The notes under the pieces were generated by a model, which saw nothing but the letters and a program-made list of their open reading frames with translations, ran no database searches and was not told where the DNA came from. 64,000 nucleotides of DNA from positions 1,909,501 to 1,973,500 of the forward strand of contig JAMXBD010000011.1 of assembly GCA_024138025.1 (NCBI GenBank). Reading direction: 5' to 3'. The translations under genes were made by a program, and so were the position numbers. This document shows positions 20,716 through 32,833 of this stretch, one piece after another. This stretch comes from Combretum micranthum. Lineage: Eukaryota > Streptophyta > Magnoliopsida > Myrtales > Combretaceae. Within the stretch, counting starts at the first letter, position 1. Each line of letters starts with the position of its first letter.

Positions 20716-23153
20716 AAAATGCTTAAGAGCACTTGCGTTTTTGTCCATTGCTCTATCGATGGTGGAATTGAGATAGTCGAGGCTCGTATGGCTAAGGCTC
20801 GAGGTAAAAATGGATAGAAAATGATCTTCAAATGGAAACTATCGATGGTCGAATACGAGGCTTGACTTTGAAGCTCGACAGAAGCTTTTCTGTAGAATGA
20901 TGCTCGATCTCCTTAAACAAAAGTCGGCATCATGTCAAGGGCTCGAAGTTGAGGCACAACAGACCATTTTTCCTTGTTTTTCTTCCTTTGTTTGGCCTCA
21001 ATAGTGATTCTTGCAGGGCTCGATTTTGTTCTTCTTTGACTTTTATTTGTTCGTTCTGCTCCAAATCTGATCTGATCACTTAAATTCTACTTCTCCGATT
21101 CAAGGAGCTACAAAACAACAATTTTCATTAAAAGCACGAGTTTTATGGGAATTTACTTAAAATTAGAGCAAAGTTAATCCAAATTCCCATGAAAATGGTA
21201 GAGTAAATAAGATTTATCAGCAAAAATGTAGCATAAAGCATGTCTATGCCTCACCCCAAGGATAACACGTGACCATGACTACGATCATTGCTAGTAAGAT
21301 GGGGAAACTCAGTTTCCCTCACAAATGAGACCACAACCATGGATCATGCCACGACCCAAAATCACGGCTGCAATTTTGTGCGCGATCTTCACTACTTCAC
21401 ACGACCTTTCTTCTTTTGTTTAATTTATTTTGTTTTCTTATGTCGTGTTATTTACAAGATTCCCATTATGTAAGGAGACTATAAATACCTCACTATGAAG
21501 AAACCCTAGTAGAATGAACATTAATATTAATATCTTGTCTTGTTTTCTTTGAGAATGAACCTTAATTCTTATCAATCATTGATTGTAGTGACCAACCAAT
21601 CAAGCAATCTTGTGCGTCATATCAAGAGAGTAAGAGTATAGTTTAGGTTGTTATTGGTGTGTCATATACGTTAATAACGACATCCATATCCTTTATTTTC
21701 ATTGTCATTTAGATATAAAGCAGTAAATATCATTAAATTATTTGATTACATTATTATTTGTGTGTGGGAGCGTATCATATCATCTACAACATACAATGTA
21801 TAGGAAGGAAGAAGAACTTTTGTTTGAAATTCCATCTTATAGTATTTTGAAATGATTAGAGAAAAACCTTGTTAACTTTTATTTGTACTAGGAGTATAAT
21901 GCTCCTACGAAACTTAGTCAAGTCAAGAGAGGATTTTTTTCCTAATAAATCAAAATTCCCATTGAAACATGACACTTTGATAACATTATATTAAAGGTCT
22001 AAGTTCACTTTAAAAAAAAAAAAAAAAACTCTTAAAGTTCTAAAGAAGGAACTTAATAAAGTTTTATACCATTCATATCAAGTATCATCATAAGATACGA
22101 ACTTTCAAAAAAAATTATAAAAGTATGACTTTTTGGATAAATTTCATTTATAATACTTAAACTTTTTTTGTTTGTAACATTTTAATACTTAAAAAAAATC
22201 ATACTACAACAGTACCCGAACTTTTTAATTGTTTCGCACATGGTACCTTTGACCAAAATTTGACAATTTCTCAACCAAAAGCTTATTGGAAAGGGAACTC
22301 GATTAAGAGTCTATTTGGATGGTCTGTTTTTTATTTGTATCTGTATCTGTATCTGTATCGAAATGATATATGTAAATATATTCGATTTATATATATATTT
22401 TATCTATATATGATATATTTGATCTTTTCATGAGAACTGCCAATTTTTTTTTATTTATATCTATTTCCTAATACACAATTTGTTAGAAAAAAATTTTATA
22501 AAAAGTGTCTGTATCTATCTAAAAAAGCTAAACAAACAAACTCTATATTATTTTCTTTGTCACACTTGGCATTTTTTTATTCTTTTTCACTTTCCTCTCT
22601 CTTCTTTTTCTTCCTCCCCCTCTTAACTAGAGCTGGGCATATGGGCCAAAGCTCGCAGGTCGGCCCGTTGACCCACTTAAAAAAGTGGGCTGCGGCCAAA
22701 AAAATTTGGCCCATTTAAAAACGGGCCAAAATTTACCCGGCCGTTAGCGGGCCAAAAGCGGGCTGGCCCGCGGGCCAAGAGTTAAAACTTAAAAAAAAAA
22801 AAAAAATTTAATGTTCAGTCAGAAACCTTAAAGCTATACCCCTATGTCTATATTGACCCAATTTCTCTTAAGTCAAGTTTTTTAGGGTCAATTTGACCTA
22901 ATTCAATAACTTAGTCTCACACTAACAACTTCAGAAATTAAAAAAAAAAAAAAGGGACATAAAATGCGGCTGAACGGGCCAGCAAACGGGCCAGCCCGTT
23001 AGCCCTCGGGCCGAAGTGGGCTGGCCGGCCCGGCCCGCCAGGCCCGTATGCCCAGCTCTACTCTTAACTGCCAACCAAGAAAAAAAAAATCCTAAAATCC
23101 CACAAACCTCTTTTTTTATTTTAAACCTTCATCTCCCTCTCTCCCTCTTTCTT
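20716..23153. repeat. Tandem segmental duplication, copy 1
   Basis: Starts aaaatgcttaagagcacttg and matches 23154-25247 over its whole length, including the cgatggtggaattgag block, the caattttgtg block and the tgtatctgtatctg run. It is longer than copy 2 mainly because of the 433-bp hAT-type element at 22628-23060. I recognise no protein. The small ORFs at 21288 (LVRWGNSVSLTNETT) and 23726 are the two copies of one stretch. Confidence 0.85.
22628..23060. mobile_element. hAT-type MITE inserted in duplication copy 1
   Basis: The 20-bp terminal inverted repeats starting TAGAGCTGGGCAT match at 19 of 20 positions. The 8-bp target duplication CTCTTAAC flanks it (22620-22627 and 23061-23068). Eight-base duplications and this kind of end are typical of the hAT superfamily. 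The subterminal parts are rich in gggcc/ggccc words and can fold back. There is no transposase ORF, so it is non-autonomous. Copy 2 of the duplication keeps the uninterrupted site near 25155 (ctcttcactgtcaa), which confirms the insertion. Confidence 0.9.
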
Positions 23154-25247
23154 AAAACGCTTAAGAGCACTTGCATTTTTGTCCATTGCTCTATCGATGG
23201 TGGAATTGAGATAGTCGAAGCTTGTATGGCTAAGGCTCGAGGTAAAAATGGATAGAAAATGATCTTCAAATGGCAACTATCGACGGTCGAATATGAGACT
23301 CGACTTTGAAGCTCGAAAGAAGCTTTTCTGCAAAATGATACTCAATCTCCTTAAACAAAAGTCGAGCATCATGTGAAGGGCTCGAAGTTGAGGCACGACA
23401 TACCATTTTCCTTATGTTTCTTCATTTGTTTGGCCTCGATAATGATTCCTGCAGGGCTCGATTTTGTTCTTCTTTGACTTTTATTTGTTGTTTCTGCTCC
23501 AAATATGATCTGATCACTTAAATTCTACTTCTCGAATTTAAGGAGCTACAAAACAATAATTTTCATTAAAAGCACGAGTTTTATGGGAATTTACTTAAAA
23601 TTAGAGCAAAATTAATCCAAATTCCCACGAAAATGGTAGAGTAAATAAGATTTATCAGCAAAAATGTAGCACAAAGCATGCCTATGCCTCACCCCACGGA
23701 TCACATGTGACCATGACTACGATCGTTGCTAGTAAGACGGGGAAACTCAGTTTCCCTCACAAATGAGACCACGACCACGGATCATGCCATGACCCAAAAT
23801 CACGGCTGCAATTTTGTGTGCAATCTCCACTGCTTCACACAAACTTTTTTCTTTTATTTTAGTTTATTTTTATTTTCTTATGTCGTGTTATTTACAAGAT
23901 TCCCATTATGTAAGGAGACTATAAATACCTCACTATGAAGAAACCCTAGTAGAACGAACATTAATATTAATATTTTGTCTTGTTTTCTTTGAGAACAAAC
24001 CTTAATTCTTATCAATCATTGATTGTAGTGAACAACCAATCAAGCAATCTTGTGTGACATATCAAGAGAGTGAGAATATAGTTTGGGTTATTATCGGTGT
24101 GTCATATACATTAATAATGACATCCATATCCTTTATTTTCATTGTCATTTAGATATAAAGCATTAAATATCATTAAATTATTTGGTTACATTAATATTTG
24201 TGTGTGGGAGTGTATCATATCATCTACAACATACAATGTAAAGGAAGGAAGGAGAACTTTTGTTTGAAATTCCATCTTATAGTATTTTGAAATGATTAGA
24301 GAAAAACCTTGTTAACTTTTATTTGTATTGGGAGTATAATGCTCCTACGAAACTTAGTCAAGTAAGAGATTTGAATTTTGATCACTTAGAACATATTGGT
24401 TTTTGTATGTAGTTGCAAATGTTGTAGTCTGTAGATATATATGTTTTTAACCAAAAAAAAAAAGGATTTTTTTCCTAATAAATCAAAATTCCCATTGAAA
24501 CATAACACTTTGATAACATTATATTAAAGGTCTAAGTTCACTTAAAAAAAATTTGAAGTTCTAAAGAATGAACTTAATAAAGTTTTATACCATTCATATC
24601 AAGTATCATAACTCATAAGATACGAACTTTCAAAAAAAATTATAAAAGTATGACTTTTTGGATAAATTTCATTTATAATACTTGAACTTTTTTTGTTTGT
24701 AACAGTTTAATACTTAAAAAAAAAATCATACCACAATGGTACCCGAACTTTTTAATTGTTTCACACATGGTACCTTTGACCAAAATTTGACAATTTCTCA
24801 ACCAAAAGCTTATGTGGAAAGGGAACTCAATTAAGAGTCTATTTGGATGGTCTGTTTTTTATTTGTATCTGTATCTGTATCTGTATTTATATCGAAATAA
24901 TATGTGTAAATATATCCAATTTTTATTTATATTTTATCTATATATGATATTTTTTTATCTTTTCATGAGAACTGTCAATTTTTTTTCTATATTTATTTCC
25001 TAATAAACAATTTGTTAGAAAAAATGTTTAAAAAAGTGTTTGTATCTGTCCAAAAAAGATAAACAAACGAATCCTAAATTATTTTCTTTGTCACACTTGG
25101 CATTTTTTTATTCTTTTTTACTTTCCTCTCTTTTCTTTTTCTTCCTCCTCCTCCTCTTCACTGTCAATCAAGAAAAAAAAAAAATCCTAAAATCCCACAA
25201 ACCTCTTTTTCTTTCAAACCTTCATCTCCCTCTCTCCCCTCTTTCTT
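23154..25247. repeat. Tandem segmental duplication, copy 2
   Basis: Direct repeat of 20716-23153. The junction at 23153/23154 joins ...ccctctttctt to aaaacgcttaagagc, the word that opens copy 1. Relative to copy 1 it lacks the hAT-type element and has about 95 extra bases at 24367-24466 ending in an A-run. Other differences are point changes and small indels. Confidence 0.85.
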
Positions 25248-25574
25248 CCTCCTCCTTCTCCTCCTAACCCCAAATAAAAGGGAAAAAGATAAAAAAAAAT
25301 CCCTAAGGTCTCAACAATTCCAAAACGTCGTATTAAGCCTTTTCAAACAAACAACGTAGTTGACTCATAGCCATTATCAAAATATTTTTAACTTGCATCT
25401 CGAATCACGCCTTTTTTTTCGTCTAGTATTTCCATATATGTGCACATTTACTTTGTCTAGGTTGGATAAACAACATGACAACCAAGTAAAAACATATTGG
25501 TTCAAACAACAGCAACACCATGATCTTTCACAACATAAATTACAATTACAAACATCGAACACAAGGAATAAGGT

Positions 25575-25785
25575 GTCGAAATACGCTGAGAATAATAGCT
25601 GGGATCTTTATAGCTTCCTTGTGAATGGTCTCCATGGCTTGTTCAAGAATTTAGTGGGTTCAATCAACTCATCATCTTTGTCAGTCCCAAAGCTACTAGT
25701 CTTTAGCCATATAGCATTTCCACGTTCATTGGTTTCTATAGTTTCCATTATGAGACCGAGAGAGATGAAGTGCAGGGCGTGACTA
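25575..25785 (-). pseudogene. Relic similar to cellulose synthase-like (CSLD type)
   Basis: From 25748 downwards the minus strand reads METIETNERGNAIWLKTSSF, then EPTKFLNKPWRPFTRKL and a stop at 25608-25610. After a one-base frame change it continues KIPAIILSVFR. The order NERGNAIW, EPT..(N)KPWRP(L/F)TRKL, KIPA.I matches the segment just before the first membrane helix of plant cellulose synthase-like D proteins, which make beta-linked wall polysaccharides in the Golgi or plasma membrane. Only about 70 residues of a protein usually over 1000 residues long remain, and no catalytic region is seen. It is therefore a broken fragment. The 140-codon plus-strand ORF over it (25360-25782) is a shadow. 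Confidence 0.55.
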
Positions 25786-25789
25786 GTGA

Positions 25790-26433
25790 AAGTGGTCCGT
25801 GAATTAAGGTAGGGTTTACTCGTGGTAGGGCAGGCTTGGTCTTGTGAAATTATTATTATTATTATTTAATTTTTGAAAAACTTATGTGAACCAAACCACC
25901 AATCAATAATCAATGAGTGAACATAATCTTAATAAAAAATGCCAAATTTTTTGATAGGTCGTCTTGTCTAATCTGGTATGTAATCCAATCTTTTTTCTTC
26001 TTTTTTTTTATAATGATTTTTAACTTAGTCCTAACTCCTAACTAGCACATTATGGTCTCCCTTCATTTTTTTTTTTTTCAGCTGAAGCCTTTCCACTCTA
26101 CTCTATCTCATAAATGGAATGCCCATTGTTGCCCTTCACAGTTATTTTTCATATCACCAAAAGACATTTTTCTAGGACTTATTGCGTTTAGTATCTAAAA
26201 TATGGATAAGGCTCCTGTGTGACCTTTTTGTGCTCTTTTCCCATGCGATAGGCCATATCAACCAAATTTGTGGCAAGAAGAAGAAAAAAAAAAAGAAAAG
26301 AAAGGAAAAGAAAATTGCTTTCTTAGCAATTGACATTAGGTAACACAAGGCAAGTAACATCATTGACAAGTGAACTTTTTATTGATCATCACATTTAACG
26401 GTCTGAAAATTTAGATGATAAATTATCATGCAT

Positions 26434-26464
<31 letters not shown>

Positions 26465-26930
26465 GGGGGGGGTGGTGGTGGGGTGTGGGTGGGGTGGGGG
26501 GGAAGCGGGAAGAAATATTCATGTATAGTTTAAGTATTATTTTCAACATTATCCCAAAATGATTTCTAAACCTGCTCGTTATATACAATAAAAAACAAAG
26601 TCATATACTTGAGTCCCAGGAAAATCTTGCGCACAAAATGAAACATATTCCATTCCTTCCAATTCTTCTACATTTAAGAGACATAATAATAATAATATAT
26701 TGCATCCAAAAACAATTAAAATTTTTTTTCCCTTAGATCATTATGGAATTGAGAAGAAAGAACCATGATTAGGTCTAGGTAGGAAAAGGCTTTTTTTTTA
26801 AAGATAAGAAACGATTTTACTCTTATTTTCCCCATATAAAAAACCTAATATCTCAATGTATCTGCTCTTGTTGCTATCATACTAAATTTGGTTATTTTTT
26901 CTTTCATTTTTTTTAACACCTAATAAGCAT
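25790..26930. other. Intergenic, no gene seen
   Basis: AT-rich, with a long T-run followed by a G-run at 26437-26502, listed separately. Small ORFs near 26172-26588 derive from these homopolymers. Confidence 0.5.
26437..26502. repeat. Poly-T tract followed by G-rich tract
   Basis: About 28 T followed by a run of short G blocks separated by T (ggggggggtggtggtgggg, then further ggg blocks). The G-rich strand has more than four runs of three or more G with short loops, the pattern needed for G-quadruplex formation. Confidence 0.8.
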
Positions 26931-26934
26931 GCAG

Positions 26935-27036
26935 TTTTTTTTTTTTTTACCATTACAACATGAGAAGGAGGAATCAAACTTGGAACCTCTCACTTTAAAG
27001 TCTAGGAGAGATGCCACTAGGCTACAACACCAGTGA
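26935..27036 (-). mobile_element. Short SINE-like element
   Basis: Minus strand: a box A-like TAGCCTAGTGGCA (27024-27012), then a box B-like GTTTGATTCC (26979-26970), then a 14-base A-run (26948-26935). This order (tRNA-type internal promoter, then A-tail) is that of a tRNA-derived SINE. A clear target duplication was not found. Confidence 0.5.
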
Positions 27037-27039
27037 TAA

Positions 27040-28425
27040 TATATAGCAATTATTGTCCAACTTTTTCCAACCATTTCACCTAACTAGCAAGCTACTCTGA
27101 AAATTTCTTTCGATAGTTAATTTGATATATTTTTATCTAAACCCATAGCTACCTACAGTAAAGGACATCAAATTTCAAAGAAAAAAAAAAAAAAGAGAGA
27201 TAACCATATCTTTTTGCTAAAACATCATGAAGCATTTCTTATACTAATAAACGAGCATCATTAACCTAACATGATTCTTCCAGGAAAGTTCATGAAATTA
27301 ATGATTATATTCGTTCCCGTGAAGTGACAAATTTTTGTCCACCTTCACTTTAAAGTGAAAGATCGTGCAACATATTTTATCTTATATAATGCAAGGTCGC
27401 CAGGACTCTAATAGCATGAATATTAGTTTTTCTAGCAGGATAGATAAGATTATTAGGTTCCCTTTTTTTTGCAACAATTATGATAGTAGTTGGAAGAAAA
27501 AAAAATCAGATTGATTTTGTTTTATTAGCCAATATAAATAAAGATGAATGTCAAATTTGTTACATGGATTTTGCACATACATTTAATTTAGTACTTAACT
27601 TTGAAGTTATTAATTTAATACATAATTAAACTTTCTTGTAACTATATTTATTATCTTTTTTATCCTATTTGTTTTGTTTGCTAACGCAAAAAGGTAATCT
27701 AAATATTCCTGATTAGATAGTGAAAATAATTAGAAAAAGTTTTATTAACCAGTAAATTGTACTAAATTTTATTTCTTCCTCATAAATAATTAATCCTACT
27801 TAGATATCCGACAGAGTATTTGGTTTCACAAGTCAGCATATTAGATAGTTTTGCTGATAATGCATGCGTGACATAATGCGGCAGTCATTTTTCTCTTTAT
27901 AAGGGCGAAAGCCTTTGGAATGCATATCCATAGCTATATACTTGCCTTATTATATGTGTAAAGTGTTTATGCAAGGATAAAGAACTGGCTATTTGTCAAT
28001 TTAATGGAACGACAATCGCATAAAACTGGGGGGAAATCTTAGAAATCATTTTCGATTTTTAATACTTGAATTATCAACCTCATACATAAATTTGCTATTC
28101 AGTAATCTGTTTTTCTCATTTCTAAGAGCATTAAAGAAATAATTGAAATAATGTAAATTTTATTAAGCTAAATTAGGAATGTGATAATTAAATAGTATAA
28201 ATTATGGGTAATTTTGAACCTAAATTTACACTTAGATTAAAAATTGAACTTAGATAGTTAAATTAAATGCATTATTAAACTATAGAGTATAATTAAGTAA
28301 TTTGGCACAATTGTTTAATTAAAATCGAAGATTCAAACACCCATCTCAACTTATCAAATTACTAAATTACTATTGAAATGCAAATTTGTTAGAAATAATA
28401 CACAAAAAATACTTAAGGGGGTGGG
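27040..28425. other. Intergenic, no gene seen
   Basis: AT-rich, with no ORF of note. A stretch around 27545-27660 (tttagtacttaactttgaag) resembles part of the MITE family at 39520. Confidence 0.45.
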
Positions 28426-28429
28426 GGGT

Positions 28430-28620
28430 GGGTGTGTGAATTAAGTATTACAAAATTTTCGGTTTTATCAAACTAGATTAATTAACTAAAAATAAGACAA
28501 GAGTTAACTTAAACAAACAAATGCAATGGGGTGTGTGAATTAAGTATTACAAATTTTTCGGTTTTATCAAACTAGATTAATTAACTAAGATAAGACAAGA
28601 GTTAACTTAAACAAATAAAT
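28430..28620. repeat. ~100-bp direct tandem repeat
   Basis: The stretch from ggtgtgtgaattaagtatta through gacaagagttaacttaaaca occurs at 28430-28529 and again at 28530-28614 with few differences. It is preceded by a G-rich run (28416-28432). Confidence 0.85.
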
Positions 28621-28756
28621 ACAGCGGAATAAACTAATTAAAACTTATTAAAAAATAAGCAGTGATAAAGAAGCAGATAGAGAGAGAAAGAGAAGCAACA
28701 TAAGGATTTAACGTGGAGTTCGGCCCACTGCCTACTTTCATGATGCAAATGCCTTA

Positions 28757-29085
28757 AAAAGGACTTTTACCACTATATTGATTATTCCAAAATTAATACA
28801 CCTCTTAGACGATGAATTACAACAAAGCCTATCCTAATAGGACTTTTACAATTGCCTTTCACAAAGGACTTCCACTTGATAAATCAAGTGTTGTGCTGGT
28901 AACACACGACTAGACTTCTCTTTGCCTTCCACAAAGGACTTCCTGCCTAGTCACAATTAGGACGATACCGGTAACTCCAGACTAGACTTCAAATGCCACC
29001 CACTGAGGACTTCTCTCAATACCTCACACGAGGACTTCACTTTGCCTCCACTGAGGACTTTTAACTTTGCCTTTGCAAGGACTTT
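28757..29085. repeat. Irregular cluster of GGACTT words
   Basis: GGACTT occurs eight times in about 330 bp (aaggacttttac, aaaggacttcc, gaggacttctc and variants), usually after a tgcc or ctga word. It lies in a larger non-coding block with acgtggagttcggcccac at about 28710. The block looks like part of a retrotransposon LTR or untranslated region; this is inference. Confidence 0.55.
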
Positions 29086-29835
29086 TTACAAACAGCTTCT
29101 ATATGAGCAGATTTACAAATTGAAAAGCTCTTAAGGAAATATACAAATTTTCTTTACAAAAAAACGCTCCTACTTGAACAGATTTATAACATAAAATACT
29201 TTAGGAATTTTACAAATTCCTTTTACTAACTGAGCTCTTTAAATGAGCAGATAAACAACTTTTGTAAATCTTAAACAGTACTCAAAAACTCTCGTTTAGA
29301 GTGTATCAACAAATTTTGAAACAGAGCACTAATTGTTCTCTTAAAAAAATTTACAACTTAACGAGAACGAGAACGACAACGAGAATAAAAACACAAGTAA
29401 AAAAAAAACTTTACAGAACGTTGTTTTCGTTTTTATTGTATGTTCAAAAATTCTAGTATTTATCATTCTCTTAAAAGAGGAAAAAAAATTCTATTTATAG
29501 CTATAAAAATTTGTGTGTCATTAAAAGTTTCTCACAACCCATACTTATGTTTAATGTACTTAAAGTTTTCATAACATGTGAAAGTCCAAAGGCATTGAAA
29601 GAGCATTAAATGTGTTAAACACATGCATTAAATGCATTTCAACAGCTCTTTTCTTTTTCCCTTTTACTTATATTATTATATTATTAAATAATAAATAATT
29701 TAAAAAATCACTTTTACAGTCATGCTTAAGAAGAGGTCGAGCCCAAAAAATTTTTTTTTTCTTTTTTTAAATGAACAGTAACGCCGAGGGCAAACTTTCT
29801 GAAGTTGAGGTTTGAGGTCGAGACTTAAACTTCAG

Positions 29836-29934
29836 CCCTTGACTTTATAAATTTTGCCAAAAACTCCAGCTATTGACTTTACGATTTTGCCCAAAACTCC
29901 AGCAGTTGACTTTACAAGTTTTGCCCAAAACTTA
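29836..29934. repeat. 33-bp tandem repeat, three copies
   Basis: Three consecutive units of the type ttgactttacgattttgccc, then aaaactccag, with point differences. Confidence 0.8.
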
Positions 29935-31339
29935 GTCTTTTGTCTTTATCTGATGAATAGTGCCTCTACCTTTCTTCTACTGGGCTCGATAGCTTTGTCT
30001 TGACTTTTTTCGAACTTTTTATTCTGATAAAAGTTAAACAACAGCAGAACAAATACAAAGCATATATATATAAATATTTTAAGTATTTAAAAAATTAAGG
30101 ATATTTAAATAATTAATTGTATAATAATTATCCTCATCAAAATCATTCGTGAACATAAATTTTAACGAAATTGGATTTCTTGAATTCATATATCAATTCT
30201 AGTAAGTGGTTTTCAATAAATTAATAGTGATTTGAGTTTGATGATGCTATAAAAGTTTCAAATATGAAAATTTTGTTTGAGCATGTTCTTGATATGGTTT
30301 TGATGAATTATTGCTTGTATTGTATGATTTATACATGATTCCTGCCTAATTTTGGATTAATTTGATAAATAATGCAATAAACATGTTATAATCTAAGAAC
30401 TAGAATTATAATATTTTTTTATCATGTTTTTATAGAATATATTAAGTACCAAATAATATATGTATGAATATGCGTATTATATTAATCTGAATTGTTGATT
30501 TTGGGTATAAATTTGTAAAATAAATAAGGATTTGTATTATATATGTTCTCAATTTAAATTTATATATGTTATAATGTATGAAATCATTTGAAATCGATAA
30601 ATTTTGATTTATGTAATTTAATTACGAATTTACAATTAATATTATGTTAATTTTCTTGATTTATGGAAATATATGTTAACAATTGTAAATAATATTGAAA
30701 AATTGTATTTAAACTTATAAATATTTGATAATATATTCTGGAAATTCAAAAATATCTTAATAAATTTTAACTAATCAAATTTGGATTTTAAAGGCATTTT
30801 TCTAGAAAAATAGACTTATATGTCTATGGTTATTAAAAATATTAAATAAATTTATTTTTCATAAAAAATGATGGAAATAGTTAAAATAATGTTTATATGT
30901 GTAACTGAAAATTTTCGTGATTTTTAAAATTAATTTACTATTTTAATAATTAGTAACTTAAACAAAGTTATTTATAATAAAAAATTGATCCAAGAAGCTA
31001 AATCGGCTTTGAAATTAGAAATATGATTTTAAAAATTTCTAAACTGAACTTGTAATGAATATTGTCATTTATAATTCATTTGATAAAAAAATCACAAATT
31101 TTAATTAATAATTACTAATTAAGTGTAATTTAGGATAAATTGTACAATTTTACACCAAATTGGACAAATTGGATTTTAATAGTAAACCCTAGGTACATTG
31201 GCTTGAATCTAATCTAATTGGCCTATGTTAATCTTAATTGGACTTTTCTAAATTAATTTGGGGCTAACTAATTAATTCAGAGTTCATTGGCTAATTCTAC
31301 ACTAAATAAAATATATAGACTTAAATTACGCTTTAAAAT

Positions 31340-31970
31340 CTAAAATGGGCTTATTTAAATTCTTCAGGTCCATTAACATATTTCTAGTCTATATGGCCTA
31401 TTTACACTTGAATGGGTCTATTCTTATTAATCATGGATATCGTTAGTCTTATTAGGCCTTTCCAATTAAAAAATCAATTCATAATGGGCTTAAATTTCAA
31501 AATACAAGCCTAATAACAAACATTATTCCAATTAGTTCTAATTCCAAAATATTTAAGTTTACCATCAATCTCTATGTATTGAATTACCTATTGAGCTCAA
31601 ATACAAATTCTTGAGTCCAAAAGTCTTAAAATACAATTAGTGAGTAATTGGGCCTTTTAAGCAATCACCAAGGCCTAATAGCCTAAATAAAATTCAATGC
31701 TACTTTAAACCTAAAATATTGAGTCCAATATCCAGTTTTAATCTAATGGGCTTGCTTCCTATATCTAAGACCAAGTCCACCTAATTAATGAACTATAATT
31801 CCTAGTGGGCTTATGTTGAATTTTTTAAGCCCATGGCCCTAAATAATATAATAGTTAGATATATTTTCTAGTGGGCTTGATTTAGAATCCCCAGAAGCCT
31901 AATTCTTCTAAATAAAAAATTCAATATCAAATCTTATGGGCTTAATCAAAATCTCTTAAGCCCATTACCC
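31340..31970. repeat. Cluster of TGGGCTT/AAGCCCA words
   Basis: At least eight copies of tgggctt or aagccca, plus related gggcctt words, in about 630 bp on both strands. The word resembles site II (TGGGCY) promoter elements, but its density here is probably a family-specific feature of the repeat. Confidence 0.6.
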
Positions 31971-32780
31971 TAAATAAAATCAAAATCAATTATTCTTTGA
32001 CATTTCATATAATGACATATTCCCCAATTGACTAACCAAATATGATTTGATCAATGGCACACATAATTAATTCTTCTATGAAATAATCTTTCTTGAACAG
32101 ATACCAATTTTATTTCATGCTTATCTTCCAATCAATGTCGAACTTTGGATATCATATCAAGTACATAGTGACTTATATACTACTTGTCTAGGATATGCAT
32201 CCTAAAAAGAATTAATACTTAAAGATGGCTTAATGAATGAATGATTGATTGTGTGTAGTACTTACTTGACCTAAGCCGAGGGGCAATAACCTTACTAGGC
32301 AATGCGAACACGGTAGTTAAGTGCTTAGGCTATTAAAGATGGCTCGGCGGGTAGCTAATAGGGGAAACAGTAGCGAGATAATGTTTGCTTGTGCTCGGTG
32401 AGAAGTAATATAGTCTTATTCACATTTATGGGACCGATTGGACTATCCCATATCATAGATTGAGATAAGTAGAAATGTGTAATGGTTGTGATCCCTAGAT
32501 GAAGCTATTACTTTGATTCAATTAGGAGGTAAAGGTATTCGTCATGCATTTACCAACCCCTCAAGCAATTGTTACTACTCAAGACCCCCAAGTTCCCAGC
32601 GTGTTACCAGAGTATGAGTGCTCTATTGTTGATTTGCTATACTTAATTTAAAGATATAAATTGTTGGTTATTGCATTGCAATCAAATTAAGAGCGTGTAA
32701 ACATATCATGTTTGCTTGTGTTGCTTTTGTACTGGGCATCAACTCACTTTTATATTTTTTTTTTTTATGTGTTGATCTAG

Positions 32781-32833
32781 ATGCTTATGATTATCTTGGG
32801 CATGGGACAAACTTGAATGAGCTTATTGACTAA
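32781..32833 (+). other. Conserved exon-like segment in the group C LTR
   Basis: A T-run and gatctag precede codons reading DAYDYLGHGTNLNELID, then TAA. Taking AG as an acceptor, the phase is the same as in the copies at 57464-57537 and 17583-17662. Function unknown. Confidence 0.45.

Noticed and set aside
25360..25782. 140-codon plus-strand ORF as a gene
   Set aside because: The opposite strand carries the recognisable CSLD-like fragment. The plus frame is its shadow, with unlikely composition.
28757..29085. CRISPR-like array
   Set aside because: The repeated word is only about six bases with irregular spacing, and the DNA is eukaryotic.
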